Source: Lepisosteus oculatus (Eukaryota; Chordata; Actinopteri; Semionotiformes; Lepisosteidae). Taken from it: a stretch of DNA of 64,000 bases. The DNA lies in contig NC_090709.1 in assembly GCF_040954835.1 (NCBI RefSeq), forward strand, positions 40,714,975 through 40,778,974, read 5' to 3'. Made by a program: the position numbers and the translations under genes. A model generated the notes under the pieces. The model saw nothing but the letters and a program-made list of their open reading frames with translations. It had not been told where the DNA came from and did not search any database. Positions 1 through 11,640 of the stretch are shown here, one piece after another (positions within the stretch are counted from its first letter, which is position 1; each line of letters begins with the position of its first letter).

Positions 1-164
1 GTGTGCGCCTCCGTCGCTTCTCCAGACGCTCAGGAGCTCTTCAGGAAGAGAGCCGGCAGAGGTCTGAAGTGGATCTCCTGGACTCCCCCCTGACCGGTCT
101 GCTCCCAGTCCTGACCTGGACTCCGGGATTCGCTGTGGGAGGTGAGTCTTGGATCAGGAGTCGA
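1..164. repeat. Segmental repeat, copy 1 (cut by window edge)
   Basis: This segment is nearly identical to 3954-4117, with only scattered substitutions, and may extend past the window start. It contains an acceptor-like 'cttctccag' near its start and a 'gtgagt' donor-like site at its end, so it could be a duplicated exon. One frame reads a hydrophobic stretch (LTGLLPVLTWTPGFAVGG). No family is recognised. Unlike copy 2, it is not followed by the 39-bp minisatellite. Confidence 0.6.
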
Positions 165-1178
165 ACCAGCCATGATCATTCAGAATGCACGATGGGTACT
201 GCAGTATTCTAAATGCGTAATATGTAAAATAATATAATAATACTGTATAATATGTACATGGCGCGCTCCAGTGTGTTTTTTTAATATTCCGTTGCAGGAC
301 TGCACTAACGTAGAAAACCACCGGGTGGCGCAGTGAAGCATCTGGGCTGCACCCGGAAACACCTGGTTTCTCATCCCGGTCAGTGCTCGGCTCCGCAGGG
401 ACAGTGTCCTTCCGATTATAGAATTTGTTTACTCTTTTGACGTTCGTTACCTTCCTCTCGGGCATGAGGGTATGTTGCGTATTTAAAAATACGTGTTTGG
501 TTCGCAAAACAAAATAACTTCGCCGTATATATATATAAAAAAAAATAGTTTTATAGCTGGCGATGTATGCGATATGAGGAAGTTTGGAAGAGGGTAGAGA
601 GGAGGAGAGGGGGTAGCTGATGGGTTTCGAGATGTGGTTTTCTGTGATGCCGGCACCTGGTGTTCACAATAGGAGCTGCATTTTTTACTTGCTATCGGGC
701 CGAATCTGATTATAGTTCTGAATGAACTCGCGGGCCGTTTCAGTAACAGTGGCGGGCTGCTGCAGTTTGGATACCCCTGATCTAGAGAGAGTCAGAGTTT
801 GATTGATATTTTTTTTTATCATGATGAATGTATTTCACTCATACTGCACTGATGTGGCTTGAAAACCCCACGCTGTTGTTTCGCTGAGACTGACTCGACC
901 AGGAGCGCACATGTGTGCGACTCACAATATTGGGCGATACACAGCAGAACCCCAGTTCTGTTCGCCGTTGTATGAAGTTACAAAAGATACAAAATTTAAA
1001 AGAAATCTGGAATCTCGTTTTAAAATAACGAGGACTCATAAACCCTACTGTGCTTCACACCTGCGTATCGGATCATGTTTTTATGATACGGAGGGTGTAA
1101 TGTAGATGGGACATTTGTGCACAATTTGATGTACAATTACTATTGGCTGAATTCAATGGATTGGGAAAAAATAACGCG
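165..1178. other. No gene seen
   Basis: Mostly AT-rich intergenic sequence with short A/T runs. No ORF longer than about 117 codons, no coding-like composition and no tandem repeat is visible. Confidence 0.5.
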
Positions 1179-2354
1179 AATGTGGCATGTTCAAGAGTTT
1201 GGGCACCCTTCGAGTTGATGAATATTTATATTTTTAAGTCTTCGAAAACCTGATTGAATTCTTATGCCTCAAATGAAGCCAGGTGAAGACAATTCAAGAG
1301 TTGAATAAATACTCTCTAGATGTTGTGCTCTCAACATGACTCTCAACAACCACGGGCTCCTCGAAGCAGCTGACAGAGGACTGGAAAATGAAGATCATGG
1401 ACTCTTACAGAGCAGAAGGTGGATGTGAAGAGGTATCTAAATACTTCCGGTTTGGGATGTCCACTGTCGGGAACATCGTTCAGAACTGGGAGTTAAGGGG
1501 AACTGTTGGCAGTCAAGGCAGGATCCGGAAGACCCAGGAGCATCTCTGATAGAGCTGCTGGTAAACTGGTCAGATCCCACCGATCCCTGCAGAGCACCTG
1601 CAGAGGGGTTCAGCTGAGACTGGAGTAGTGGTCCACAAGTCCCCAGTTCAGCGCTGCTCACCGCATGGGAGAGCTGTCAGCAGGAAACCTTCCCTTCGAC
1701 CTCCTCACAGTGCAGAGCCATACTTAGACGAGCCAGAAATCCTTTGGAACAGAGTGCTGTGGGCTGATGAAACAAAAATTGAACTTTTCGGCCACAACCA
1801 GAAAAGATTCACTTGGAGGAAAACAGGTGAGGCATCTGAAGAAGAGAGCAGCTTGCCAAGCGTTCAGCATGGTGGTGGATCTGTTATGCTCTGGGGTGGT
1901 GTGGCAGCCAGCAGCGCAGGGAATACAGTTAGGGAGGAGGGAAGAAAGGATTCAACTCCATCCCAGCAAATCCTGGAAGCTGATGTCCCAGAGTCAGAGA
2001 AGGAATTGAGGCTGAGAAGAGTCTGGATATTTCAGCAAGACCGCGATCCAAAACATACCTCAAAACCAACCGTGACGTTCTCACAGGAACGACAGATGAG
2101 GGTTGTGGAGTGGCCTTCACAGTCCCCAGACCCGAACGTTATTGAAAATCTGTGGGGAGATCTCCAACACGCCGTGCCTGCAAGAAGACCTGAGGCTATT
2201 TCTGAGCTGGAAGAGTGGGGAGACAACTCCTTGAGCAAGAACAGAAAGACTCCTAGATGGCTAAGAGAAATGTTTGTAAACTGTGATTTCTGCCAAAAGA
2301 GATGCTACAAAGTACTGACTGACCGGGTGCCCACACTACTGCTTAGGCCACATT
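1179..2354 (+). mobile_element. Tc1/mariner-type DNA transposon, degraded
   Basis: Terminal inverted repeats of 30 bp are visible at 1179-1208 and 2325-2354. Both carry 'aatgtggc', a 13-bp divergent stretch, then 'tgggcaccc'. Between them lies a Tc1-family transposase remnant. The terminal motif and the roughly 1.2-kb length fit fish Tc1-like elements. Internal stops in the N-terminal half show that the copy cannot encode a full transposase. Confidence 0.85.
1335..2320 (+). pseudogene. Tc1-like transposase pseudogene
   Basis: The N-terminal helix-turn-helix part (about 1335-1620) is broken by stops and frame changes. The C-terminal catalytic part stays open from 1628. It retains the Tc1 landmarks: VLWADETKIELFG around 1757-1795 (first Asp), a GGGSVMLWGG segment near 1870, QQDRDPKHTS around 2032-2061 (second Asp), and SPDPNVIENLW around 2129-2160 (catalytic Glu). 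The DDE residues are therefore present although the protein as a whole is dead. It was autonomous in the past and is now a fossil. Confidence 0.85.
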
Positions 2355-2359
2355 TACTG

Positions 2360-3953
2360 TTTTATTTAAATAAACAGTAGGCGTGCCTTAAAACGTGCAG
2401 GAATACGTCAGGTGTACGTCTGTACCCTGCAGGGGGTTGTGTTGACGTCTTCTCACTTCGAGCTGCTGCGGTCCCTGCAGTTGGACCCCAGGGGTGCCCA
2501 GACTTGCGCCCGCAGCTGTGTGATAAATCGGCTGCTTCGTGACTTCATCACCTATCGGGAGCGCTTAACCTCAGGGCTGGGGGATCACTGCGTATCTGCG
2601 GCACGTGTAGTTTCCAGTTGTACCTCACCTCCCAGTTACCCATGCCCAACGTGCCACAGGCAGATCGCATGAAGTCCCTTCCACAGATGTGCCGAAACAA
2701 CAGCGCAGGGTTTTAAAGCCACTGCAGTCTAGTGCGTGTGAAATCGGTTTCTCATGATGAACATCTGAAGTAAAATCCTCTCCTCGTTGGAACTGAAATC
2801 CGTATTGAGAGAAAACACGGACTGTTTTAACGTGTTATATAGAGTATATAGAGACCACGATGAGCCCTAATAATAAACTGTTTGTATGGGAACAAGTAGT
2901 AGGTTTATTCCTGTGCTGAAAAGAGAAGAAAGAAAACACAACGTTTCGGCCGTGGAGCCTTCTTCAGGTTTTTTTTTGTGTTTTTTTTTGTCGATCCAGC
3001 TGAGTAATTCAGGTTTGTAAAACGGCCCAGCTTGCATTCTGAAAGGTAGAACTTGTGCTTTGACCAGGAATTGAAACTCGGACAAAATGCTTCCCGAATA
3101 TCCACAAGCGAACAAATTAGTGAAATCAACGCAGATGTTTGCAAGAAAGGGGCATTAAGTTAAGGAACTATTTTTATTTTAAGCTAACAATTTTTTTAGT
3201 TCCATGATTCCATTATTGATATTGCCCGTCAGGTTGACGTAGAAAACTACTAGAAACTTTCCTTTACAATAATGACAGTGAGAATTCAGAGAAAATGTTA
3301 AGATCTTGTAGCGTTTTAGAAAGTATGTAAAGTTTATATAGTTAGAACGAGCACGTCAGGTCTTCCACAATAACCACAGGAAGTGTAGGAGTTCAAGACT
3401 TTGATGCAGAAGATGTTCATGGAGGTGGAGTTCTGTGGGGTGCTTTAGTATTTTTAGCTACCACTACCAGGTATTTATAGTCTGTATAATATATTTATAT
3501 TCATAAATTAATATAGTTTTTGACGTTCAAAGATGTTATCCTTCTGTTATTTTAATTGTCTGCTACCACAGTTTCCCTTTAGTTGCAAAATCCCATATTA
3601 ACGTTCCATATGAAGTGGATTTAAAGATGATAAACAACAGGAAACGGAATGAATGAAGCAGTCGTTTCGCCAACGTCTAACGAACGCAGCAGAAGCGTCA
3701 CCTGTCGATCGTCTCTGGCCAGTGAATCACACTCACTGCCACGCTGAGGTACGGAGAACTAACTCTCTGTGAGTGGCTGCGTCTCTCAGTGCTCCAGTGG
3801 GCAGTGGATCGGTGAGGATTGTGTGTGGGTCTGTGTGCCTGGGCTCATGTGTTCATCTGTGGACGGGGGTTTCAGAATGTCCTGCCGGTGTGAACGAGTG
3901 GGTGTTTTTCTCTGGGTGCCCCTGCGAGACGTCGACCTGAAGCCACGCCGGAC
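2360..3953. other. No gene recognised
   Basis: 2400-2700 is moderately GC-rich with a short 86-codon ORF of no recognised family. 2850-3700 is AT-rich. No repeat array or splice-bounded exon with a recognisable product is visible. Confidence 0.45.
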
Positions 3954-4117
3954 GTGTGCGCCTCCGTCGCTTCTCCAGACGCTCAGGAGCTCTTCAGGAA
4001 GAGAGCCGGCAGAGGTCTGAAGTGGATCTCCTGGACTCGCCCCTGACCGGTCTGCTCCCAGTCCTGGCCTGGACTCTGGGATTCGCTGTGGGAGGTGAGT
4101 CTTGGATCAGGAGTCGA
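3954..4117. repeat. Segmental repeat, copy 2
   Basis: Direct-orientation copy of 1-164. It ends in the donor-like 'gtgagtcttggatcagg' and runs directly into the 39-bp minisatellite. The acceptor-like 'cgcttctccag' sits at about 3967-3977, so an exon of roughly 115 nt is possible. No protein family is recognised. Confidence 0.6.
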
Positions 4118-5270
4118 GCCCTGGTCCCCGTCGCTGGGAGATGCACAGGGATCGTCCTGCACCAGTAACCCCACCTGGGAGACCCAGTGATCGTCCTGCA
4201 CCAGTAACCCCACCTGGGAGACCCAGCGATCGTCCTGCACCAGTAACCCCACCTGGGAGACCCAGCGATCGTTCTGCACCAGCAACCCCACCTGGGAGAC
4301 ACAGCGATCGTTCTGCACCAGTAACCCCACCTGGGAGACACAGGGATCGTTCTGCACCAGTAACCCCACCAGGGAGACCCAGTGATCGTCCTGCACCAGT
4401 AACCCCACCTGGGAGACCCAGCGATCGTCCTGCACCAGTAACCCCACCTGGGAGACCCAGCGATCGTCCTGCACCAGTAACCCCACCTGGGAGACCCAGC
4501 GATCGTTCTGCACCAGCAACCCCACCTGGGAGACACAGCGATCGTTCTGCACCAGTAACCCCACCTGGGAGACACAGGGATCGTTCTGCACCAGTAACCC
4601 CACCAGGGAGACCCAGTGATCGTCCTGCACCAGTAACCCCACCTGGCAGACCCAGCGATCGTCCTGCACCAGTAACCCCACCTGGGAGACACAGCGATCG
4701 TTCTGCACCAGCAACCCCACCTGGGAGACACAGGGATCGTTCTGCACCAGCAACCCCACCTGGGAGACACAGTGATCGTTCTGCACCAGCAACCCCACCT
4801 GGGAGACACAGTGATCGTTCTGCACCAGTAACCCCACCTGGGAGACGCACAGGGATCGTTCTGCACCAGCAACCCCACCTGGGAGACGCACAGGGATCGT
4901 TCTGCACCAGTAACCCCACCTGGGAGACGCACAGGGATCGTTCTGCACCAGTAACCCCACCTGGGTGACGCACAGGGATCGTTCTGCACCAGTAACCCCA
5001 CCTGGGTGACGCACAGGGATCGTTCTGCACCAGTAACCCCACCTGGGTGACGCACAGGGATCGTTCTGCACCAGTAACCCCACCTGGGAGACGCACAGGG
5101 ATCGTCCTGCACCAGTAACCCCACCTGGGAGACCCAGCGATCGTCCTGCACCAGCAACCCCACCTGGGAGACACAGCGATCGTTCTGCACCAGCAACCCC
5201 ACCTGGGAGACACAGCGATCGTTCTGCACCAGTAACCCCACCTGGGAGACGCACAGGGATTGTTCTGCAC
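4118..5270. repeat. 39-bp minisatellite
   Basis: About 29 copies of a 39-bp unit containing 'agtaaccccacctggga' and 'gatcgtcctgcacc'. Because 39 is divisible by 3 and the unit lacks stops, several frames stay open on both strands (to 507 codons). These are repeat artefacts rather than genes. Confidence 0.95.
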
Positions 5271-5794
5271 ACAGATCAGGGGAGGAGAGAGAAACTGCTG
5301 CTCCAGGAGGATTATGGGGAATTTTCGGAGGACAGACTGTACCAGACCACAGTGGGATGTGGTGTGGCTCTTCAGGAGACACGACGCTGGGAAGTCTGTG
5401 ATCCTGGAGTCTTGTCTCTGGGAGTGAGGTGGGAGAGATGTCGCCGGACTCCTCTCTGCTGATACATGGCGTCCAGACGTGGGACAGTGTCGTCTGCTGG
5501 TGCTCCCAGTCCAGCACTACTGTGGAGCTCTTAAAGAAGATGAAATCAGATTTTCTTATTTTTATTCATGATGTGTGTGTTTTGTTCCCCAGTGAGCTCA
5601 GACCAGGCAGCAGAGGAACCGAGGGGCTTCAGCATCCTCGCCTGTGGGCCAGCAGTGACAACAGTAAGTTAGTGTGAAGGACTGTGCAGGAGGCTGCCTG
5701 CAGGGCGGCGCTGTTGACTTGTTCCCACTCTGCAGAGCACCGACATGAACCCAGCAGCTGTTTCACCCTGCAGCTCCCAGCTGGCAACAGACTG
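5271..5794. other. Possible exon fragments, family unknown
   Basis: Single-copy sequence with coding-like stretches but no assembled gene. One candidate exon runs from an acceptor 'tttgttccccag' near 5580-5592 to a strong 'gtaagt' donor near 5662, open in one frame (SSDQAAEEPRGFSILACG). A frame at about 5265-5430 is also open. No family is recognised and the calls are weak. Confidence 0.25.
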
Positions 5795-6265
5795 CAGGTG
5801 TGAGCCTGGCCAGTACCTGGAGGGAAGACTCCTGGGAGAGCTGAGGCTACTGCTGGAGGAGGTGTGAGTGGGGCCAGCAGGGGGCGCTCTCACCCTGCGG
5901 TCTGTGTGGGTCCTGATGCCCCAGTATAGTGACGGGGACACTGGACTGTAAACAGGCGCCGTAAAACCGAGGTCCTGACTCTCTGTGCTCATTAACAATC
6001 CCGGGGTGTCTCTGGAGAAGAGTAGGGGTGTTACCCCGGTGTCCTGGCCTAATACCCCCCCTGGTCTTGACCCATCATGGCCTCCTAATCACCCCCCCCT
6101 CTCTGAACTGGCTCCATCCCTCTGCTCTCCTCCCCACTGAGAGCTGCTGTGTGCTGAGCGGACTGGATCATCGTCCAGGTGGGGTACACACTGGGGGGGT
6201 GGAGGGGATCCCCCTGACCTGTGAAGAGCTCTGAGGGGAGGGTCCAGCCAGGCACTATAGAAGTG
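5795..6265 (+). mobile_element. 5S-rRNA-derived SINE
   Basis: The head at about 5797-5837 ('gagcctggccagtacctgg', then 'gggaagactcctggg') matches the internal promoter and 3' part of 5S rRNA. The body follows the familiar fish element: 'gccagcagggggcgctc', 'aaaccgaggtcctgactct', 'gtaggggtgttaccccggt', then a tail like 'tgtgaagagctctgagggg'. It is an RNA polymerase III retroposon of the 5S-derived (SINE3-like) class, old and substituted. Assignment is from memory of the family. Confidence 0.75.
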
Positions 6266-6385
6266 TGAGGATCATGCTTGGTATTTATTAGTGCTCACAG
6301 GCAGTGTGGAGACGGTGGCTGGAGGGGGGAGCCCAGCGCCTGGACACCCTGAGGTGTCAGAACCCGCCGTTCACAGTGCAGGCCG

Positions 6386-6790
6386 TAAGTACTTGGACAG
6401 AGACGCGCCTTTTGTTGTTTTGGCTCTGTGCTCCAGCACACTGGACTGGATTTGAAATGAAGCGACGACTGTGAAGTTACAGCGCAGGATGTGAGCTTTA
6501 ATCCGAGGGTATTTCCGTCTATAGTGGGTGAACCATACAGGAGTCGCAGCCCTTTTTATACATGGCCCCCCTCGTTTCAGGGGACCGGAAGAAACTGGAC
6601 ACATTACCATCAGCTTAAATAAAATCGTCATGTTGAGGACTTGGTCGCAGATCCTCTGCCGTCGAGGGCTGCCTGAAGTCTGCGACCCACAGACGTCACC
6701 AGACGCTGGGCGTCTTCCCTGGAGGTGCTCTGCCAGCCTGTCCTTCGGCCGTTTCCAGTTCCTGCTGGTGTCGGGGGCCTCTTGCCTTCA
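6386..6790 (+). mobile_element. Degraded interspersed repeat inserted in left arm
   Basis: Contains phrases typical of a common fish interspersed repeat ('ttttgttgttttggctctg', 'tgaagttacagcgcagg', 'gggtgaaccatacagg', 'tcgtttcaggggaccgg'). The matching place in the right arm (about 28285-28370) holds a different, shorter sequence, so the insertion or its retention is arm-specific. The family name is uncertain; it is probably a non-autonomous DNA element. Confidence 0.5.
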
Positions 6791-6796
6791 GTCTTG

Positions 6797-7082
6797 TTCC
6801 CCCAGACGCAGCTCCTGCAGGAGGACCTCGGCCCCAGCGGACAGGGAGAGGGCAGGGAGGCTGTGGGACCTCCGGGAAGCTCCGGGACAGGTGGGCAGGG
6901 AATGGGATTGTGGGAGCTGCCCCCCGTGTTTGGAAACAGGGCCAGGCAGCCAGGGGTGAAGTGGGGGTATCACTGTACCAGGGCTGGAGAGGGCGCCCCC
7001 AGACCTGCAGTTAGAGGACAAGGGGCTGTGCTTGACTGGTCAGCGCAGGAGGGGACAGGGGACCCCATCAGCACCACAGGTG
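6797..7082 (+). other. Candidate exon, left-arm gene copy
   Basis: Bounded by an acceptor-like 'ttgttcccccag' (ending about 6806) and a 'cacag|gtgagg' donor at about 7081. The mirror copy at about 28010-28285 keeps both splice-like signals. One frame (DRERAGRLWDLREAPGQ, then a CGSCPPCLE segment) survives in both arms up to a common TGA; another stays open across the whole left segment. The left copy has about 16 extra bases near 6831. No family is recognised. Confidence 0.3.
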
Positions 7083-7199
7083 AGGGCAGACCAGGTGAGT
7101 CTCTCCTTCACTGGCTGTCCCTCGCTGGTCTGTGGTTGGTCTCGTCAGTCCAGTGTCAAACCCAGGACTGGAGTCCAGAACCATACTGGTGAGAGGGGA

Positions 7200-7700
7200 G
7201 CGCTGGTAGTATTTTATCACTGTTGATATCGCTACTTGACGAAGCATGGTTATTGTTTTATTAACAGTTACTATAAGTAGATAGTTATGATATTAGCAGC
7301 TCTAGCATTAGATGCAGTCGTGTTATTTTCAGCTGCAGGACTGGAATTGTTAATATACAGTAAGTAGGAGCAGTCGTACCCAAAGTAACTTTGTTCTTAT
7401 CGGTACTAAATATGTGCAAACCACCATCAGGAGTGTAAGAGAGCATTCGGACGTCTCTGCTTTGTCAGCTGTGAAAGAATCGACACAGCTCCTCTGTGCC
7501 GAGTGATGATATAGTTATTCTCAGTTGTAATAGTTATCGTACAGTTTAAATCGTTGTGGCCATTTTCTCTCTCAAAAATGTGAGCAACCTCACAGTCTTT
7601 AATAGACGAGTGAAGATGGGGTTCAGTCTCAGACAAGGTGCAGAGATGAGTCAGAGGCAGACTGCAGTCTTCAGGCTCAGGAGACAGTTGAGCTGTGCAC
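7200..7700. other. Diverged outer arm segment
   Basis: Aligns in inverted orientation with about 27370-27960, sharing phrases such as 'cggtactaaa', 'accatcaggagtg' and 'gtgccgagtgatgat', but with many substitutions and an extra stretch on the right. The right-arm version has an open frame (27380-27600) ending in a donor 'cacag|gtaggg'. In the left arm that frame is broken. Confidence 0.4.
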
Positions 7701-7710
7701 AGTGGCTGAC

Positions 7711-8085
7711 AGTGGTGTAGGAGCCAAGAGATTCGAGCCTGAGGTGTCCGTTCGTCAAGCCAAGCTGTATTGTAGGCGTACAAGGGACCACACATTTCAG
7801 GCTTGTTGTTGTATTGCTCAGAGGGGACGTGGCTCTACATCGCTTATATATACATGTTTCTCTACACCCTCCCCCTCCTGTCTTTGAGGTAGCTTTCTCA
7901 GGACACTCCAGGACTCGGGAAGCACTTGAAACACTCCTTCCTTATCAGGGAGTTTGGTATAAACATTCCCTCACTGTCAGGGCGTTCGGTACAGAGGATG
8001 GCAGTTCAGTCCAGGGAGGGAGGAGCGTCTGAGCTCAAGCCAGCGTGGAGGTTAGTTTAGCATGTGGATGTGCTCCTACACCACT
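7711..8085. mobile_element. 375-bp MITE-like element with 14-bp terminal inverted repeats
   Basis: The ends are exact inverted repeats: 'agtggtgtaggagc' at 7711-7724 and 'gctcctacaccact' at 8072-8085. There is no transposase. It is absent from the right palindrome arm. No clear target-site duplication is visible, so the exact ends may be a base or two off. The 'cagtggtg' start is reminiscent of hAT-type termini, but this is weak. Confidence 0.55.
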
Positions 8086-8159
8086 ACACACACGTGTAAG
8101 CCGAAACTGTACTGTCCCCTCGATAGCCCAGTAAAACTGTACCGGTCGTAATAATATTT

Positions 8160-8440
8160 AATATTTATTAACCATACTATTTTTGCACTGTTCCAAGAAT
8201 TACCTTACACTGTTTCTGTCCTGTTGTATTTTCTCTGTTTGTGGAATTTTGCACAGTTTTGATGACTTTATAACATGTTATTACATGTTACCGTTATTGC
8301 TATTGTGTTACTGTCTATTGTCTTATCTTCTGTCCTATTTATATACTGCACCTGAGTGACTCATGAGAAACACTTTTCATTATACTATGCACCTGTGTAA
8401 GTTTAATGACAATAAAGTTGAATTGAATACAGCAGGAGTT
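8160..8440 (+). mobile_element. Retroposon 3' tail
   Basis: The stretch reading 'actgcacctgagtgactca' and 'gagaaacacttttcatt', ending 'gacaataaagttgaattg', matches the recurrent 3' end of fish non-LTR retroposons with short A/T-rich tail repeats. Only the tail is present. It is not found in the right arm. Confidence 0.5.
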
Positions 8441-8549
8441 CACAGCTCCTGCCACTATATGGGTACAGAGTAACACACAGATTCTGCTAGCAGACTCCAT
8501 CGGTGGGGAGACGTGATAGACATCGGACACTCTCTAGTAACTCTTTTCC

Positions 8550-9000
8550 CTAATTTTCCAGGAAGCCCAGAGTCTGACAGTGAAAAGTCAGGTGTGGATC
8601 GGGAGTTGTGATAGACGTGGGATACTTTCTTTTCCTTTATTTTCCAGGATATTCCAGTGGCTGACAGTGGGAAGACAGGTATGGATCGGGAGTTGTGCTA
8701 GAGATTGGATACTCTCTCCCAACTTTCTTTTCCCTGATTTTCCAGGATATTCCAGTGGGAAGACAGGTATGGATGGGGAGTTGAGATAGAGGTAAGATAC
8801 TCTTTCCTAACTTTCTTTTCCTTTATTTTCCAGGATATTCCATTGGCTGACAGTAGGAAGACAGATCTGAATGGGGAGTTGAGGTAGAGGTGGGATACTC
8901 TCTCCCAACTTTTCCCTGATTTCCCAGGAAGTCCCGAGGCTGACAGTGAGAAGACTGATCTGAAGGAACAATTTGGAATGAGGTAGGACACTGTCTCCTG
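8550..9000 (+). repeat. Micro-exon-like tandem array, left cluster 1
   Basis: Four to five units of about 100 bp. Each has a pyrimidine tract plus 'ttttccag', a block of about 30 nt (for example GATATTCCAGTGGCTGACAG followed by TGGGAAGACAG), then a 'gtatgg' or 'gtgtgg' donor-like site and roughly 67 nt of intron-like spacer. The block reads DIPVADSGKT in one frame. Block lengths vary (29, 30, 31 nt), so inclusion of all copies would not hold one frame. Confidence 0.6.
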
Positions 9001-9210
9001 TCTTTATTTCTTCCTCCTTGTGTCAGTCTCTGCGGTGTCTCTCTCAGTCCAGCTGCCTGTGGGCTGGGACACCCCTCAGTTTCACAGTGCTTACCTGGGC
9101 TTAGTACCTGTAGGTTGCAGGTTTGATTCCTGAGGAAGGGGACACAGCTCACTGTGCTCAGATACTGTTCTGATATAATGGTCCTCATTGAGGCTGTACT
9201 GTAGAGTGTG
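9000..9210. repeat. Duplicated segment with tRNA-like B box (copy 1)
   Basis: Near-identical to 11440-11640 and mirrored near 24890-25010. Contains 'gttgcaggtttgattcct', which resembles a polymerase III B box. It is the junction marker of a tandem duplication of about 2.43 kb inside the left arm (9040-9200 matches 11470-11630; 9550-9830 matches 11990-12240). Confidence 0.6.
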
Positions 9211-10560
9211 GTGCTGACAGTGGTGTGCAGAATTTTCACAAGTACTGTACCTGAACACTCACACTGACACACCTGTGTGCTGAGCCGTCACCTGGACTGT
9301 GCTTTAGTATTTGAACAAGCGCTGAACTCTCATCTCTTTTGAGCTTTTATACTCAAACCTGTGTACTGAACTCACATGTACTGCAGTGTAATACTCAAAC
9401 ACGTCTGTGTACTGAACTCTCGACTGGACTGTTCTTTAATCCTCCATGTGCTGGGCTCTCACCTGTACTGTGCTGTAATAGTGACACTGACACACCTGTG
9501 TGCTGAGCTCTCACCTGTACTGTTCTTTAGTATTAAACTCTCACCTCTATTGAGCTTTAAACTCAAACCTGTGTGCTGAACTTTTGCCTGTACTGCATTA
9601 TTATACTTAACAGTGGTGTGCTGAATTCTCACAAATACTGTACCTTAATACTCTGTCCGCCATACACTGACACACCAGTCTACTGAATTCTCAACTGTAC
9701 TGAGCTTTAATACTCACACTGACACACGTGTAATGAATTCTGCTGTTGACTGTTGTTATACTGAAACCTGTATACTGATCTCTCACCGGTACTGCACTGT
9801 AATACTCAAGGACACATCTGTGTACTGTATTGTTGACTGTACTGTGCTGTAATAGTGACACACCGACACACCTGTGTGCTGAACTCACCTGTACTTTAAT
9901 ACACCAACACACCTGTGTACTGAAATCTTGACTGGAACGTGCTTTAATAACCTCTGTATTGTACTGTAGTATTCGACCCAGTGCGCTGAACTCGAATCTC
10001 AATTGAGCTTTAATACTCAAACCTGTGTGTTGAACTCACATGCCCTGCAGTGTGATACTCAAACTGAACCCACCTGTACTGTACTATTATACTCAAACAC
10101 ATCTGTGTACTGAACTCTCACCGGTACTGTGCCATAATACTGATACACCTTTTGTGCTGAACGTCTGCCTTTATTGAGCTTTAATCCTCATACTTTTGTC
10201 CGGACCACGCATGTACTGTGTACTGAAATCTCGACTGTACTGTGCTTTAATAATCCATGACAAATCATTGTGCTGAACTCTCCTGTGTGCTGACCTTTTG
10301 CCTGAACTGTTGGAATACTGAACCCTCAGCTGTACTGAGGTTTCATTCTCAAGAACACATCTGTGTGCTGAGCTCTCACCTGTACTGTGCTTTAGTATTG
10401 AACTCTCACCTCTGTTGAGCTTTAAAACTCAAACCTGTGTGCTGAACGTTTGCCTGTACTGCATTATTATACTCAACAGTGGTGTGCTGAATTCTCACAA
10501 ATACTGTATCTACAATACACTGACACACCAGTCGACTGAATTCTCAACTGTACTGTGCTG
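9210..10560. repeat. Degenerate minisatellite, left arm part 1
   Basis: Irregular monomers of roughly 45-50 bp built from phrases such as 'tgtgtgctgaactctcacc', 'tgtactgtgctttaat' and 'actcaaacctgtgt'. No coding signal. The same family is mirrored at 21850-24890. Confidence 0.85.
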
Positions 10561-10564
10561 TAAC

Positions 10565-11440
10565 TTTACCCTAATTTTCCAGGAAGTCCAGAGGCTAACA
10601 GTGGGAAGAGAGGTATGGATCGGGAGTTGAGATAGAGGTGGGATACTCTCTCCTAACTTTCTTTTCCCTGATTTTCCAGGATATTCCAGAGGCTGACAGT
10701 GGGAAGACGGATATGGATCGGGAGTTGTGCTAGAGATCGGATACTCTCTCCTTTCTTTTCCCTGATTTTCCAGGATATTCTAGTGGGTGACAGTGGGAAG
10801 ACAAGTATGGATCGGGAGATGGATAGACATGGGATACTCTCTCCTAACTTTCTTTTCCCTGATTTTCCAGGATATTCCAGTGGCTGACAGTAGGAAGACA
10901 GGTATGAATGGGAAGTTGAGATAGAGGTGGGATACTCTCTCCTTTCTTTTCCCTGATTTTCTGGAAGGACTAGAGGCTGACAGTGGGAAGCCAGGTATGG
11001 ATTGGGAGTTGGGCTAGAGATCGGATACTCTCTCCTAATTTTCTTTTCCTTTATTTTCCAGGATATTCCAGTGGCTGACTGTGGGAAGACAGGTGTGGAT
11101 CGGGAGTTGTGATAGAGGTGGGATACTCTTTCCTAACTTTCTTTTCCCTGATTTTCCAGGATATTCCAGTGGCCGACAGTGGGAAGATGGGTCTGGATGG
11201 ATTGTGAAAGAGGTGAGAAGATCTCTCCAGACTTTATTTTCCCTCTTTTTCCAGGATTCAGAGTCTTAACAGTGGGAAGATGGGTATGGATCAGGACATG
11301 TGATAGAGCTGGGAAGTTCTCTTCCAACCCTCTTTTCCCTTGTTTTCCAGGATGTCCAGATGTTGAGAGAGGGAAGACAGGTGTGGATGAGGAATTTGGA
11401 TTGAGGTACGAGACCCTCCTGTCCTCTCCTTGATTTCTTT
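10565..11440 (+). repeat. Micro-exon-like tandem array, left cluster 2
   Basis: About eight to nine units of the family seen at 8550-9000. 'ttttccag' acceptors precede 29-31-nt blocks followed by 'gtatgg' or 'gtgtgg'. Some blocks are 30 nt (starting GAAGTCCAGAGGCTAACAG), most are 31 nt (GATATTCCAG...). All are in + orientation, matching the predicted direction of a left-arm gene. Confidence 0.6.
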
Positions 11441-11640
11441 CCCTTTGCTTGTCTCTGTGGAGTCTCTCTCTCTCAGTCCAGCTGCCTGTGGGCTGGGACA
11501 CCCCTCAGTTTCACAGTGCTTACCTGGGCTTAGTACCTGTAGGTTGCAGGTTTGATTCCTGAGGAAGGGGACACAGCTCACTGTGCTCAGATACTGTTCT
11601 GATATAATGGTCCTCATCGAGGCTGTACTTTAGAGAGTGT
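11440..11640. repeat. Duplicated segment with tRNA-like B box (copy 2)
   Basis: Second copy of 9000-9210, about 2.43 kb downstream, with a few substitutions. It again follows the end of a micro-exon-like cluster, so cluster and segment were duplicated together. Confidence 0.6.

Noticed and set aside
3983-5517. Long minus-strand ORFs of 387-507 codons
   Set aside because: They cross the 39-bp minisatellite, which has no stops in several frames; no start context, splice signal or domain.
5795-5845. 5S rRNA gene
   Set aside because: Only the 3' half of 5S is present, and it is fused to a known SINE-type body, so it is a 5S-derived retroposon.
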